Positions 25,767-36,168 are shown, counted from the first letter of the stretch. The stretch is DNA of 38,011 bases from Bacillota bacterium (GCA_017436705.1 JAFSCP010000023.1:1-38011), one strand, 5' to 3'. The notes: generated by a model not told the origin, from the letters alone. Program-made: numbers and translations.

Positions 25767-27159
25767 AGGATACTAACTCCTTTTTCATAATCTTTAATGC
25801 TGTTTCGGGATGGTACTGACTCAGCAGTCCCATTGCTGATAAAATGTATTCTTTGTCAACCAGCACCTGCGCGTTCTGAGGTTTCAGGGAGCTTGGCTGG
25901 TTTATGTCGTATAAAGCGTGAGCAGCGATTGCTCTCACAGCTTCCGGTGTGTTGTGAATCAGGGAACCACCGGTGATGATAATCTTGTCCACACGGGAAA
26001 GGTCTTTGCCCACCTGGGCGTATGCTTCACCCATAGGTGTATATACCTTTTCAAAAGTTCCTGCGTGGCGGCTCATGCCCACTTTGATTGCCATTGATGC
26101 CAGCGCCTTGTCGAAAGCTTCAAGTTCAGGTGTGTCCGGCATACGGCTTGTATCATTTGTGATTTCATCAAGAAGCTCCAGCGTTCTGTCTTCGTCAAGA
26201 CCTGCAAGGCTGCTTACTGCTCCAAGTCCGGCCGCTTCCACAATGCCCGCAGCACTGTAGCGCATGCCGATGTCACCTTCAACAGTTCTCTTGGCGTAAG
26301 GTTCAGGAAGACCCTTGATGATGGTATTTGGTCTTTCAGGCGCTCCGTCAGTCATGGAGTAGATGTCGGTGGTCGCACCGCCAACGTCAACGGCTGCCAG
26401 TTCTCCCAGGCCCTTGCCTTCGCCGAAATCTTCAGTGCCTCTTGAAAGAAGCTCCATTGCTGCCAGAACCGCTGCCGGTGTAGGCATCATGATTCCGGAA
26501 ATCAGCTGGCTGGCCTGTGAAAGACCTTTGGCCTTGATGATTCTGTCCAGGAAAATCTCACGGATTTTGTCCTGTGCAGGCTGGATGTTAAGTTCATTGA
26601 ACTTAGGCATTACGTTTTCGCAGACGATTACCTGCTTGCCCGCTTCTGTGAGTATCTTTTCGCAGGTACGTGCTGCTGCGCGGTTTCCCGCAATGAGTAC
26701 CGGGAAAGTGCCTTCAATGCCTGCCAGCACCTTTGCATTCTGCAGGATGTTGTCCTTGTTGCCTCCGTCGGTTCCTCCTGTGAGCAGGAAAATATCCGGT
26801 GCAAGTCTTTGGATTTCTTCGGCATCATCTTCTGTCAGCTCGTAAGCATAGGTTTTCAGAACCTTCGCTCCTGCTCCGAGAGCAGCCTGCCGTGCGGCTT
26901 CTGCTGTAAGCTCAGGTACCAGTCCGCTGGCAATCATTCTCAGACCGCCCGCTGCACTGGAACAAGCGTATCTTGCAGTGTAGTCCAGCTTGCCGGTCTT
27001 GGCTTCCAGCTTTTTCAGTGCATTTTCAAGTCCGTCATTGATGTCAGTCTGTACGGTGGTGTAGCTGGCCGCAGTGCCAAGGAGCTTTTCCCCATCCAGG
27101 TCAACGGCTGTTACCTTGGTGTTGGTGCTTCCGAAATCTATCATCAGAATCGGATTCAT
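25750..27159 (-). CDS. glmL: Glutamate mutase accessory protein GlmL (MutL)
   Basis: ASKHA-fold ATPase thought to reactivate glutamate mutase by exchanging damaged cobalamin, as for diol dehydratase reactivases. 469 residues; phosphate-1 loop [15 protein letters not shown] at the N-terminus, [15 protein letters not shown] as second phosphate loop near residue 255, and [14 protein letters not shown] as adenosine motif near 390. It lies between the S and E subunit genes, the usual place. Confidence 0.95.
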   Translation of the reverse strand: MNPILMIDFGSTNTKVTAVDLDGEKLLGTAASYTTVQTDINDGLENALKKLEAKTGKLDYTARYACSSAAGGLRMIASGLVPELTAEAARQAALGAGAKVLKTYAYELTEDDAEEIQRLAPDIFLLTGGTDGGNKDNILQNAKVLAGIEGTFPVLIAGNRAAARTCEKILTEAGKQVIVCENVMPKFNELNIQPAQDKIREIFLDRIIKAKGLSQASQLISGIMMPTPAAVLAAMELLSRGTEDFGEGKGLGELAAVDVGGATTDIYSMTDGAPERPNTIIKGLPEPYAKRTVEGDIGMRYSAAGIVEAAGLGAVSSLAGLDEDRTLELLDEITNDTSRMPDTPELEAFDKALASMAIKVGMSRHAGTFEKVYTPMGEAYAQVGKDLSRVDKIIITGGSLIHNTPEAVRAIAAHALYDINQPSSLKPQNAQVLVDKEYILSAMGLLSQYHPETALKIMKKELVSYGTAK

Positions 27160-27175
27160 ATCTTCACCAGCCTTA

Positions 27176-27589
27176 TTATAAACCGAAGTCTTCCTTCAGT
27201 GCTTTGATTGTGTCCTGAGGGTCTGTGCCAGGGCCGAATACTCTGTCAAAGCCCATCTTCTTGAATCTTGCTTCAACTTCGTCGAATGGCTGCTTACCAA
27301 CTACGATGTTGCCGCCTACGTAAAGCAGAATGTCCTTGAGACCTGCTTCCTGGCATTTTTCACGGAGTCCGCGGCAGTCAAGTTCGCCGTGTCCGTAAAG
27401 GGAAGAAACCATGATAGCATCGGCAGCAGTTTCAACAGCTGCAGCGATGTATTCTTCCTGGGAAACCATTACCCCCAGGTTGGTTACTTCAAAGCCTGCA
27501 TCTTCAAATGCATGGTTGAGAATCTGAATTCCAACCGCGTGTACATCGGCGCCGATTACGCCGATAACTAATTTTTTCTTGTTTTCCAT
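27176..27589 (-). CDS. glmS: Glutamate mutase sigma subunit (methylaspartate mutase S)
   Basis: Cobalamin-binding subunit, 137 residues. The B12-binding motif D-x-H-x-x-G is D15-V-H17-A-V-G20, followed by the conserved Ser (VSSLYGHG) and the glycine motif VGGNIVVG. It is the first gene of the nine-gene-plus operon running to citX. Confidence 0.97.
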   Translation of the reverse strand: MENKKKLVIGVIGADVHAVGIQILNHAFEDAGFEVTNLGVMVSQEEYIAAAVETAADAIMVSSLYGHGELDCRGLREKCQEAGLKDILLYVGGNIVVGKQPFDEVEARFKKMGFDRVFGPGTDPQDTIKALKEDFGL

Positions 27590-27665
27590 TAGTAACCTCT
27601 CGTAAGTCTTATTATAAAAGTTTTAACTAAAAGCGTTTTAAAACATCGATTGTTCTATATCTATT

Positions 27666-27698
27666 ATACTATATTGTTATAGCTCAATCGTCAACGAT
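27666..27698 (-). promoter_or_regulatory. Promoter and operator-like palindromes of the glm-mal-cit operon
   Basis: On minus TTGACG (27689-27694), 17 bases, TAGTAT (27666-27671); a TATAAT also lies 3 bases further on. Two perfect palindromes overlap these: ATCGT-CA-ACGAT (27687-27698) covering the -35 and CTATA-TTGT-TATAG (27669-27682) in the spacer. The divergent position is not possible, as the GntR gene is read in the same direction upstream, but these are natural operators for it. Confidence 0.6.
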
Positions 27699-27726
27699 AT
27701 AATTGTTTTAAAAAAGTTTTTACACA

Positions 27727-27760
27727 CAAAAAAGCGTGCTGCCGCAAGGCTTACACGCTT
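27727..27760 (-). terminator. Terminator overlapping the end of the GntR gene
   Basis: AAGCGTG / CACGCTT (27732-27738 with 27754-27760), with GCC/GGC pairing inside, then TTTTTTGTG on minus. The 3' arm includes the final codons of the regulator. It separates the upstream rho-to-gntR transcription unit from the glm operon promoter. Confidence 0.75.
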
Positions 27761-28740
27761 CTTTTCTGGTTCATGACACGTTTAATCAGGCTTTCAACAT
27801 ACATGAAAGACCCTCTGTCGATTGTATAGTTGTAGGAGATGATTCTTCCGCCGGCTTCTTCGTAGTCGTGAAGAACTCTGCGTTCTTCGGCAGATGCAAA
27901 AACTTCGAATTTTTCAGGGAGGATTGCAGCGTTTTTGTCCGCAAGGAAGCTGCGGAGAGTTTCTGCGCCGCTTCCAAAGAGATGAGAAGGCATGCGCCCG
28001 CTCCACTGACCGATGCCGCTGCAGTTCTTGCGCACCAGGCCTGCAAAAATATCGCTGGCGCATACGATTCCCACATTGCAGTCCTCGTCCAGCTTGGCAA
28101 GTTCGATGACTGTGGCAGTTGCAGGTCTCATGGCCATCATGCCCAGCTTATCACGGCTCTTGAGGGCGCTTTCCACCTCGCCGAAGTGAGAGGAAGTTGT
28201 GAGCACTATGTCGTAGTCACTTCTCAGCTTGTCTGCGATTTCGTAGAGCTGGCTCAGGGAGAAAAGCGCTATCTGGGCATAGCCGATTTCCGAAAGCTGG
28301 TTTTCCAGAAGCTGGAGCGTTTCAGGGTTGCAGTCAACCACTGCAACCTTGACTACATCGTACTTTTCTTCCAGACCGTGAAGCTTCAGGCTGATGTAGA
28401 TTTCCATCTCACGCGGAGTGAAGCCCAGATCTGCAAGCTGCTCAAAGAGCCCGTCGATGGCCGCCATGGCGCGGTCCTTGCGGCTGCCCGCAGGTTCGCC
28501 TTCTTCGCCAAGGACGAAAGTTCCCTTGCCCTGGGTCATTTCCACCACGCCCAGATCTCGCAGGTGCTCATAGCAGCGTTTGACTGTTCCCTGGGAAAGG
28601 TCCATATTGTCCGCAAGTTCACGCACTGTAGGCAGTTTGGTACCCACAGGGAGCTGACCGGTGCGGATGTCTTTTAAGATGGCATCTGCCACCTGTTTGT
28701 AAATCGGGATGTCCCGGGAAGAATCAATGCTGTACTTCAT
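27751..28740 (-). CDS. GntR-family regulator with a substrate-binding-like C-terminal domain
   Basis: 329 residues. Residues 10-80 form a GntR winged helix (YKQVADAILKDIRTGQLPVGTKLPTVRELADNM, then QGKGTFV). The remaining ~230 residues are not an aminotransferase (MocR), FCD or UTRA domain that I can recognise; they contain alpha/beta segments such as YDVVKVAVVDCNPETLQLLENQL and SDYDIVLTTSSHF, like a two-lobe ligand-binding or response-type fold. Located between the mesaconase genes and the glm promoter, it is the likely regulator of the pathway. GGAGAT precedes the ATG; it follows the hydratase beta gene by 25 bases. Confidence 0.85.
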   Translation of the reverse strand: MKYSIDSSRDIPIYKQVADAILKDIRTGQLPVGTKLPTVRELADNMDLSQGTVKRCYEHLRDLGVVEMTQGKGTFVLGEEGEPAGSRKDRAMAAIDGLFEQLADLGFTPREMEIYISLKLHGLEEKYDVVKVAVVDCNPETLQLLENQLSEIGYAQIALFSLSQLYEIADKLRSDYDIVLTTSSHFGEVESALKSRDKLGMMAMRPATATVIELAKLDEDCNVGIVCASDIFAGLVRKNCSGIGQWSGRMPSHLFGSGAETLRSFLADKNAAILPEKFEVFASAEERRVLHDYEEAGGRIISYNYTIDRGSFMYVESLIKRVMNQKRSV

Positions 28741-28765
28741 AAAATCTCCTGATCGTTACTGTTTT

Positions 28766-29329
28766 TTATTTTTCAGCCGCCAGTGCAAGGTACTCGCTGC
28801 GGCCCTGTTCATAAAGGTTGTTTCCTTCGCTGTCGATGATTACTGTGGCAGGAAGATCTTCAACCTCAAGTCTTCTGATTGCTTCTGCGCCAAGGTCTTC
28901 ATAGGCAACAACCTCTGCTTTTTTGATGCACTTTGCAAGGAGTGCACCGCAGCCGCCGATGGCGCCGAAGTAAACGCCGCCGTTTTTCTTCATTGACTCA
29001 ACTACTTCAGGGGAACGCTTGCCCTTGCCGATCATGCCCTTGAGGCCGATGTCAAGAAGTGCAGGCGCGTAAGCGTCCATACGGTAGCTTGTTGTAGGGC
29101 CGGCAGAGCCGATAACCTGGCCTGGCTGTGCAGGTGCAGGACCTACATAATAGATGATAGCATCCTTTAAATCCACAGGCAGCTCCTTGCCTGCTTCCAG
29201 CAGTTCGCAAAGTCTCTTGTGAGCCGCGTCTCTTCCTGTATAAATCACGCCGCTGATGAGCACATTGTCACCGCAGCGGAGAGCTCTTGACTGTTCCTCT
29301 GTAAGAGGCGCTGTGATTTTCTTTTCCAT
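28766..29329 (-). CDS. Mesaconase / class I fumarate hydratase beta subunit
   Basis: C-terminal-domain subunit of a two-subunit iron-sulfur hydratase, 187 residues. Signatures: TGRDAAHKRL near residue 35, GPTTSYRMDAY around 80 and GGCGALLAKCI around 120. In this cluster the expected reaction is mesaconate + water to (S)-citramalate; class I fumarases are known to accept mesaconate. A housekeeping fumarase is the alternative. It starts 13 bases after the alpha subunit gene. Confidence 0.9.
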   Translation of the reverse strand: MEKKITAPLTEEQSRALRCGDNVLISGVIYTGRDAAHKRLCELLEAGKELPVDLKDAIIYYVGPAPAQPGQVIGSAGPTTSYRMDAYAPALLDIGLKGMIGKGKRSPEVVESMKKNGGVYFGAIGGCGALLAKCIKKAEVVAYEDLGAEAIRRLEVEDLPATVIIDSEGNNLYEQGRSEYLALAAEK

Positions 29330-29342
29330 TATATATACCTCC

Positions 29343-30182
29343 TTACAGTACCACGGTTTTGTGACGTGTTACGTGACAGTTGATGTTTACGGCGCAAGGA
29401 AGCCCTGCAATGTGAGTAGGCAGAGTTTCAATGTTTACTGCAAGGGCAGTGGTTCTGCCGCCGAAGCCCTGAGGTCCGATGCCAAGAGCATTGACCTTTT
29501 CCAGCATTTCCTCTTCAAGCTGCGCGTAGAAAGGATTGGTATTTCTTTCGTCCACGGAACGCATGAGAGCTTTTTTTGCAAGGTATGCAGCCTTGTCAAA
29601 AGTTCCGCCAAGACCTACGCCCACAACAATCGGAGGGCAAGGGTTAGGACCTGCTTCTTCAACAACCTTGAGGATGAAATCCTTTACACCCTGAAGACCG
29701 TCGGAAGGCTTGAGCATCTTGATCTGGCTCATGTTTTCGCTGCCGAAGCCCTTAGGAGCCACAGTGATTGTAATCTGGTCGCCCGGAACGATGTCGGTAT
29801 AAAGCACTGCAGGAGTATTGTCCCCTGTGTTCACCCTGTCGATTGGGTCCTTTACGCAGGATTTGCGGAGATAACCTTCCACATATCCGCGGCGCACGCC
29901 TTCGTTTACAGCGTCCTTCAGGTTGCCTGTGATGTGAACATCCTGACCGATTTCCAGGAAAACACACGCAAGGCCTGTGTCCTGACAGATAGGCACGTTG
30001 TCAGCATCTGCGATGTTGAAATTTTCTTCGATTTTGTCCAGAATAGTCTGGGCAATAGGGAACGGTTCGCAGCTGCGGCAGGTTGTGATTGCTTCCTTTA
30101 CATCAGAAGGAAGGTGACAGTTGGCCTCAATGCAGAGGTCGCGTACAATTTCGGTAATTTGTGTTGCATTGATTTCTCTCAT
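29343..30182 (-). CDS. Mesaconase / class I fumarate hydratase alpha subunit
   Basis: N-terminal-domain subunit, 279 residues, carrying the oxygen-sensitive [4Fe-4S] cluster. Cysteines in PICQDTG (C66), GPNPCPPIVVGVGLGG and GLPCAVNINCH are candidates for the three ligands. The pair 29343/28766 matches the organisation of clostridial mesaconase. It starts 24 bases after the P-loop gene. Confidence 0.92.
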   Translation of the reverse strand: MREINATQITEIVRDLCIEANCHLPSDVKEAITTCRSCEPFPIAQTILDKIEENFNIADADNVPICQDTGLACVFLEIGQDVHITGNLKDAVNEGVRRGYVEGYLRKSCVKDPIDRVNTGDNTPAVLYTDIVPGDQITITVAPKGFGSENMSQIKMLKPSDGLQGVKDFILKVVEEAGPNPCPPIVVGVGLGGTFDKAAYLAKKALMRSVDERNTNPFYAQLEEEMLEKVNALGIGPQGFGGRTTALAVNIETLPTHIAGLPCAVNINCHVTRHKTVVL

Positions 30183-30206
30183 TGGAATAATCCCTCCGTG
30201 TCTTTT

Positions 30207-31142
30207 TTAAATATCAATACGGTTGAGGTCGGCGGTCTGCTTGTCCCAGCGTTCTCCCACCAGACCGATAATAATATACTTTTCTTTGATCGAATCGTAG
30301 AAAATTTCCTTGAGAAGACGGAAATTTTCAATTTCGCCTGTAGAGCGCACGTGAATTCTCGGACCTGTACAAGGGTGCTTGATTGTTCCGATGTTGATAT
30401 GGTCCTCATCGTGATATGAAATAGGAATGTCCTGGGCAATAAGTTCCCTTACTGCAGTCTGCAGTTCTTTAATATTGATGTCCGGAACCTCGTCAAATTC
30501 CAGCTGGAAACCACGCTTTACATCCCCGTGGGAGCACTTCTCAAAGAGTTCGTTAGGCATGCAGAACTCAACCAGGTCTTCAGCGGTATGGGCCATCTTT
30601 CTGTAAGTGATGGACTTATGCACGTTTGCGGCAATATCCTCAGGCAGAGGGCCGAACATGTTAGGACGTGTAACGATGATTTCCTCGCCTACGCCTATGA
30701 GCAGCTGAGCGTTCATCTGGAGCACCGGATAAAGCATCTCGAAATGTTCCACGATAACGCGGCGGCCTTTTTTAATGGCAGTTCTTACAGCATCTGCAAT
30801 CACGTGAATCTGGGTGAAAGCAGTCTCAAAACGCATGTCCACATGGTATGTATGTGGTGCATAGAAACCTTCGTCCTCATCCACGCTGAGCAGCGGAAGG
30901 GGACGTACATTCACGCCTTCATCGTCGTTGCTCAGTTCCAGTCCGGGGAACATGCCCTTTACCACCATGCTCTTGCCGGAGCCGGCTTCACCGATAATAC
31001 CTATGAGCAGGTCGAAAGGACTCAGATACTGCTGCGCGATTTCTCTGCCCAGTTTGAGCATACGGGCATTGCCGCGGGGTGCGAAGAAAACGCTGTACAG
31101 ATGGTTTGGATTAGTTATGTGTTCGTAATACTTTTGTGCCAT
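30207..31142 (-). CDS. Unrecognised P-loop NTPase upstream of the mesaconase genes
   Basis: About 311 residues. A textbook Walker A motif, GEAGSGKS, is at residues 53-60 counted from the upstream ATG, inside LIGIIGEAGSGKSMVVKGMFPG. The first 45 residues include YSVFFAPRGNARMLKLG. Later conserved-looking parts are NDDEGVNVRPLPLL, RVIVEHFEMLYPVL and a His-rich YHDEDHINIGTIKHPCTGPRIHVRSTG, which somewhat resembles the His/Cys metal-binding second domain of alanyl-tRNA synthetases and editing proteins. From memory, similar proteins carry an automatic label referring to such a domain; I treat that as unproven. GGGAGG abuts the ATG at 31148, so the ATG at 31142 (6-base spacing) is preferred. It sits 18 bases after prmC and 24 before the hydratase genes. 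Confidence 0.75.
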   Translation of the reverse strand: MAQKYYEHITNPNHLYSVFFAPRGNARMLKLGREIAQQYLSPFDLLIGIIGEAGSGKSMVVKGMFPGLELSNDDEGVNVRPLPLLSVDEDEGFYAPHTYHVDMRFETAFTQIHVIADAVRTAIKKGRRVIVEHFEMLYPVLQMNAQLLIGVGEEIIVTRPNMFGPLPEDIAANVHKSITYRKMAHTAEDLVEFCMPNELFEKCSHGDVKRGFQLEFDEVPDINIKELQTAVRELIAQDIPISYHDEDHINIGTIKHPCTGPRIHVRSTGEIENFRLLKEIFYDSIKEKYIIIGLVGERWDKQTADLNRIDI

Positions 31143-31160
31143 GGTCATCCTCCCTTTCGG

Positions 31161-32072
31161 CTACTTAGTCTTGGGCGCAAGCTGCGCAACGATTATGCGG
31201 TCTCTGCCCGCCAGGTCAGTAAGACCGATGATACGGTCGAAGCGGCCGGTGCCGCGGAGCAGTTCTTTGACCGCGGCGCGCTGATCATGTCCGATTTCCA
31301 GCATCAGCACGGCGCCCTTCTTCATGTGGTCGGGCGCCCCGGCCGCGATTACTCTGTAAAAGTCCAGTCCGTCTTCGCCGCCGTCCAGTGCCATCATCGG
31401 CTCGTGGTCGCGCACTTCAGGTTCCAGCCCCTCGATTACCGCAGGCGGTATGTACGGAGGGTTGGAGATAATAAGGTCAAATTTTTTATTTACAAGTTTG
31501 CCTTTAAAAGCAGCAAACATATCGCTTTCTGTGAATTTCACGCCTTTGCAGCCGTTAAGCGCGGCGTTTCTCCTGGCAACTTCCAGAGCTTCTCTGCTCA
31601 GGTCGGAGCAGGTCACATGGAGCTTGCTGCTCAGCTTGGCCAGGGAAATTCCTATGGCACCGCTGCCACAGCACAGGTCCAGCACATCCCCGCCCTTCCG
31701 CAGGCTGCCGGAATACTCCTGCCCTCTCAGCGTGCCTTTTTCAGCCAGCTCCAGGGCGTCTTCCACCATGGTCTCAGTGTCCTGACGGGGGATGAGAACC
31801 TTGTCGTTTACATCAAAAGGCAGCCCCATGAATTCCTGGCGGCCCGTAATGTGCTGCAGCGGAATTCTCGCTGCACGGCGTGCAATCAGGTCGAAATACG
31901 CTTCGCACTGATTGTCCTGCATCACGTCCTGCCAGTGGAGCATCAGGCCAACACGGTCCAGCCCCTGCATGTAGCAGAGCAGTTCTTTTGCGTCAATATC
32001 TGCATCGGCAACCCCCGCATCACGAAGCTGCTGGGCACCGATATTTATAAGTTCTTTAAGCGGTAGGCTCAT
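31161..32072 (-). CDS. prmC: Release factor glutamine methyltransferase
   Basis: Methylates the GGQ glutamine of release factors 1 and 2. 303 residues: N-terminal helical domain, then a Rossmann methyltransferase with the SAM motif VLDLCCGSGAIGISLA and the catalytic NPPY (IISNPPYIPP). Its start overlaps the end of the yqhQ-like gene by 17 bases. In many Clostridia prmC is next to prfA; here they are 14 kb apart. Confidence 0.96.
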   Translation of the reverse strand: MSLPLKELINIGAQQLRDAGVADADIDAKELLCYMQGLDRVGLMLHWQDVMQDNQCEAYFDLIARRAARIPLQHITGRQEFMGLPFDVNDKVLIPRQDTETMVEDALELAEKGTLRGQEYSGSLRKGGDVLDLCCGSGAIGISLAKLSSKLHVTCSDLSREALEVARRNAALNGCKGVKFTESDMFAAFKGKLVNKKFDLIISNPPYIPPAVIEGLEPEVRDHEPMMALDGGEDGLDFYRVIAAGAPDHMKKGAVLMLEIGHDQRAAVKELLRGTGRFDRIIGLTDLAGRDRIIVAQLAPKTK

Positions 32073-33075
32073 AATATTCTACTTCTCCTTCAACAGGTCT
32101 TCCTTCCAGGTCCGCGATGCCTTCGAAGTAAGGCACTTCTTCTCCGTCATTGAGCACAGCCTTTACTGTAGCAATTGCGATTTCCAGCTGGCTGAAGTCA
32201 GGTTCGTTGGTTGTCAGCTTCTGCAGGTAAAGTCCAGGCAGGCTGAGAATCTTTACTATAATATTGTCGCTTCTTCCCGCCCACTTGAGCAGTTCATAGG
32301 AAAGTCCTGCAATCAGAGGCAGCACCAGAAGTCTGCTGGCAACTCTCAGCCACAGGCTTGGCCAGCCCATAAAAGCATGTACCAGCACCGCAATTACCAT
32401 TACGAAAACCATGAAGCTGGTTCCGCAGCGAGGGTGGAGAGTGTAGAAACTCTGAGCGTTTTCAGGTGTCAGTTCCAGTCCGTTTTCAAAGCAGTGAATA
32501 GTCTTGTGCTCTGCCCCGTGATACTGGAAAACCCTTGCAATATCAGGCATCTTGGCAATCGCCCAGATGTAAATTATGAAAATCAGAATACGCGCCACAC
32601 CTTCTGCCAGGTTGAGCAGGAGAATGTTTTCGGTAAGCTTGGTGAGGATTCCTGTCACCATGGTCGGCAGCATCATAAAGATGCCCACGCTCATTACCAG
32701 AGCCAGAACCACTGAAAGAACCATGAGGATCTTCCACGCTTTTTCCTTACCAACTTTTTCTTCTACCCAGATGTCGAATTTATCCTTTTCGTACTGTTCA
32801 GGATAATGTTCTTCCAGAATGTCAGCAGAATACATAAGCACGCTCGTACCCTGCACCAGTGACGCCACGAAGTTTACAACGCCGCGGACAAGGGGCATCT
32901 TAGCCCACTTGCTTGCCTTAGGTGTAGGCTGAGTCTTCATGTGGATCCTGCCGTCCGGCAGTCTGATTGCGATGGCCGTTCTCTTCGGTCCGCGCATCAT
33001 AATCCCTTCCATAATTGCCTGGCCGCCGATAGAAGTCGGGCAGGCATCCTTTAAAAATATTTTTTTCAAATCCAT
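32056..33075 (-). CDS. yqhQ: DUF1385 membrane protein (YqhQ-like)
   Basis: 339-residue membrane protein of unknown biochemical role. The N-terminal motif SIGGQAIMEGIMMRGP is the DUF1385 hallmark; hydrophobic segments follow around residues 115-180 and 215-265, and YHGAEHKTIHCFENG lies between them. Between rho and prmC, its usual neighbours. Confidence 0.93.
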   Translation of the reverse strand: MDLKKIFLKDACPTSIGGQAIMEGIMMRGPKRTAIAIRLPDGRIHMKTQPTPKASKWAKMPLVRGVVNFVASLVQGTSVLMYSADILEEHYPEQYEKDKFDIWVEEKVGKEKAWKILMVLSVVLALVMSVGIFMMLPTMVTGILTKLTENILLLNLAEGVARILIFIIYIWAIAKMPDIARVFQYHGAEHKTIHCFENGLELTPENAQSFYTLHPRCGTSFMVFVMVIAVLVHAFMGWPSLWLRVASRLLVLPLIAGLSYELLKWAGRSDNIIVKILSLPGLYLQKLTTNEPDFSQLEIAIATVKAVLNDGEEVPYFEGIADLEGRPVEGEVEYYEPTA

Positions 33076-33102
33076 TAATTTTGTCCTCTGTTTTCTTTAA
33101 AA

Positions 33103-34305
<1,203 letters not shown>

Positions 34306-34421
34306 ATAATAATACCTCAATACCTCTGTCCACGGCCTGACTGCGGGGCCGCACCTTTCATAGAAAATTCAGAACTGTAAATACTGCGTGAACGTGTACG
34401 TATAGAATGTTACATATATTT

Positions 34422-34450
34422 ATAATATACTCTTATGCCGCAAATTGCAA
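34422..34450 (-). promoter_or_regulatory. Promoter of the rho-yqhQ-prmC unit
   Basis: On minus TTGCAA (34445-34450), 17 bases, TATTAT (34422-34427). The leader is about 110 nt. Confidence 0.6.
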
Positions 34451-34464
34451 GGAATAAACAATAA

Positions 34465-34510
34465 AAGAACCCCGCCGCAAATAAAAGGCAGGGCACACGG
34501 CAGGGTTCTT
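34465..34510 (-). terminator. Terminator of hbd
   Basis: 13-bp stem (34465-34477 with 34498-34510, one G-U) with a 20-base loop, followed on minus by TTTTATTG. Confidence 0.75.
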
Positions 34511-34532
34511 CCAGATGAATATGTGATTTTAC

Positions 34533-35381
34533 TTATTTAGTATAGTCGTAGAAACCTACGCCAGTCTTACGGCCGAGCTTACCAGCTCTTACCATCTTTC
34601 TGAGGAGAGTGTGAGCTCTGTACTTAGGATCGCCGTATTCAGTGTAAAGTACGTCCATGATTGCAAGGCAAACGTCAAGACCGATTAAGTCACCTAATTC
34701 TAAAGGTCCCATTGGGTGGTTAGCGCCGAGCTTCATAGCAGTGTCGATACCCTTTGCATCAGCAACGCCGTCAGCAAGGATGCCAACGCCTTCGTTGATC
34801 ATTGGAATAAGGATTCTGTTTACAACGAAACCAGGAGCTTCAGCAACTTCTACAGGAGTCTTGCCAAGTGCTGCAGTGAGTTCAAGGATTGTGTTCTTAG
34901 TTTCTTCGGAAGTAGCTAAGCCCTTGATGATTTCTACTAATTTCATAGCAGGAACAGGGTTGAAGAAGTGCATACCGATAATCTTGTCAGGTCTGCCTGT
35001 TGCTGCTGCGATTTCAGTGATTGATAATGAGGATGTATTTGTTGCGATGATAGTTTCTGGCTTGCAAAGCTTATCTAATTCAGCGAATAAAGCCTTCTTA
35101 GCTTCCATATCTTCTGTAGCAGCTTCGATTACCAGGTCAGCATCAGCGATGATGTTGATGTCAGTTGAACCCTGAATTCTGCCAAAAACAGCTTCTGCTT
35201 CTTCAGCAGTCATCTTTTCTTTTGCAACCATCTTGTCCAGGTTCTTCTTAACTGTAGCAAGACCCTTTTCAACTGAGGATTCTCTTCTTGCTCTCATTAC
35301 TACTTCGTAACCGTTCTGAGCTAAAACCTGAATAATGCCAGCACCCATTGTGCCTGTTCCTAATACACCAATTTTTTTCAT
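34533..35381 (-). CDS. hbd: 3-hydroxybutyryl-CoA dehydrogenase
   Basis: Reduces acetoacetyl-CoA to 3-hydroxybutyryl-CoA in butyrate formation. 282 residues, the standard length. NAD-binding GTGTMGAG at 8-15, the catalytic His in [11 protein letters not shown], and [18 protein letters not shown] near the C-terminus. AGGAGG is 11 bases before the ATG at 35381; the more upstream ATG at 35423 adds 14 residues and lacks a binding site. It is monocistronic with its own terminator. Other butyrate genes are not in the window. Confidence 0.96.
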   Translation of the reverse strand: MKKIGVLGTGTMGAGIIQVLAQNGYEVVMRARRESSVEKGLATVKKNLDKMVAKEKMTAEEAEAVFGRIQGSTDINIIADADLVIEAATEDMEAKKALFAELDKLCKPETIIATNTSSLSITEIAAATGRPDKIIGMHFFNPVPAMKLVEIIKGLATSEETKNTILELTAALGKTPVEVAEAPGFVVNRILIPMINEGVGILADGVADAKGIDTAMKLGANHPMGPLELGDLIGLDVCLAIMDVLYTEYGDPKYRAHTLLRKMVRAGKLGRKTGVGFYDYTK

Positions 35382-35748
35382 TTTAGAAATTGCCTCCTTA
35401 TGTAATGTAAATTTCAATTCCATTTCGCGCGATCCGTCCGCTGCACCGTCTGGTCTTCCGGACCGGGGCTAATTCTTGTTAAAAAATTAACTTTTCCGCT
35501 GATTATATTATACCATAATAAAAAATAAATGGAAGAGCAAAATTCAAACTTTTTTGTTTTTTTATCCGTACTTGCCGGCATTTCCCGGCCTGCATTCCTG
35601 CCAGTCTGCTGAAAACCCTCGGACTTTGTCAGAATTTTGGGTACGAAACCTACTTGTCCAAATCCCCCTTAAGCATTAAAATCAAACCAACCTACATATT
35701 ACGCGTAAATAGGTTAGAAATTTTAATTTACTTAAGGAGGATTTTATT
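35382..35748. promoter_or_regulatory. Divergent promoter region of hbd and the secreted protein
   Basis: For hbd, two overlapping TATAAT boxes on minus (complement of 35502-35507 and 35507-35512) with a weak -35. For the plus-strand gene, TTGTCC (35654-35659), 17 bases, TAAAAT (35677-35682). The middle, 35540-35650, holds nothing I can identify. Confidence 0.5.
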
Positions 35749-36168
35749 ATGAAAAAGAAAATTAGTGTGTTATTGATGGTTCTCGTAATGGTACTCTCTG
35801 CAACCGTTACATCATATGCCGCTGTCGGGGATGAGGTGATGCCGAGAGACACCAGTAGTGTAGATTATATAATTGACCGAACTAGTGGGACATCTGCTGA
35901 TGCTGAAGTGTGGGTTACATTTTCAAGTGAAGCAGACGAATATAGCATCGTTGTATACCTCCAAAAACAAGTAAATGGCGTCTGGACAAATGATACAACA
36001 AACAGCGATTATGTTTGCTACAAAAATGGCATAAATAGCAGAACTGTTGTTTTTACAAATACATACGACTCACTCACATATGGCACCACTTATCGTCTTA
36101 TGGTTGTAAGCAGAGATATTAAAGGCTCTAGCGAAACAAGAACTACTACATATTCTTCTCCGTTTTAG
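35749..36168 (+). CDS. Small secreted beta-rich protein, unrecognised
   Basis: 139 residues. A clear Sec signal peptide: MKKK, hydrophobic VLLMVLVMVLSATV, then SYAA with likely cleavage after Ala near residue 24. The mature part (~115 residues) alternates hydrophobic and polar residues (AEVWVTFSSEADEYSIVVYLQKQ, GTTYRLMVVSRD), like an immunoglobulin-type beta-sandwich; no catalytic motif and only one Cys. AAGGAGG precedes the ATG by 8 bases. No anchor or sorting signal is visible, so the protein is probably released. It has its own promoter; a small hairpin (36173-36193) followed by GATTTTTA may end it. Confidence 0.8.
   Translation: MKKKISVLLMVLVMVLSATVTSYAAVGDEVMPRDTSSVDYIIDRTSGTSADAEVWVTFSSEADEYSIVVYLQKQVNGVWTNDTTNSDYVCYKNGINSRTVVFTNTYDSLTYGTTYRLMVVSRDIKGSSETRTTTYSSPF

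Noticed and set aside
30528-32066. 512-aa plus-strand open frame opposite the P-loop gene and prmC
   Set aside because: It spans two well-supported minus-strand genes with prmC and Walker motifs; no family resemblance and no ribosome binding site.
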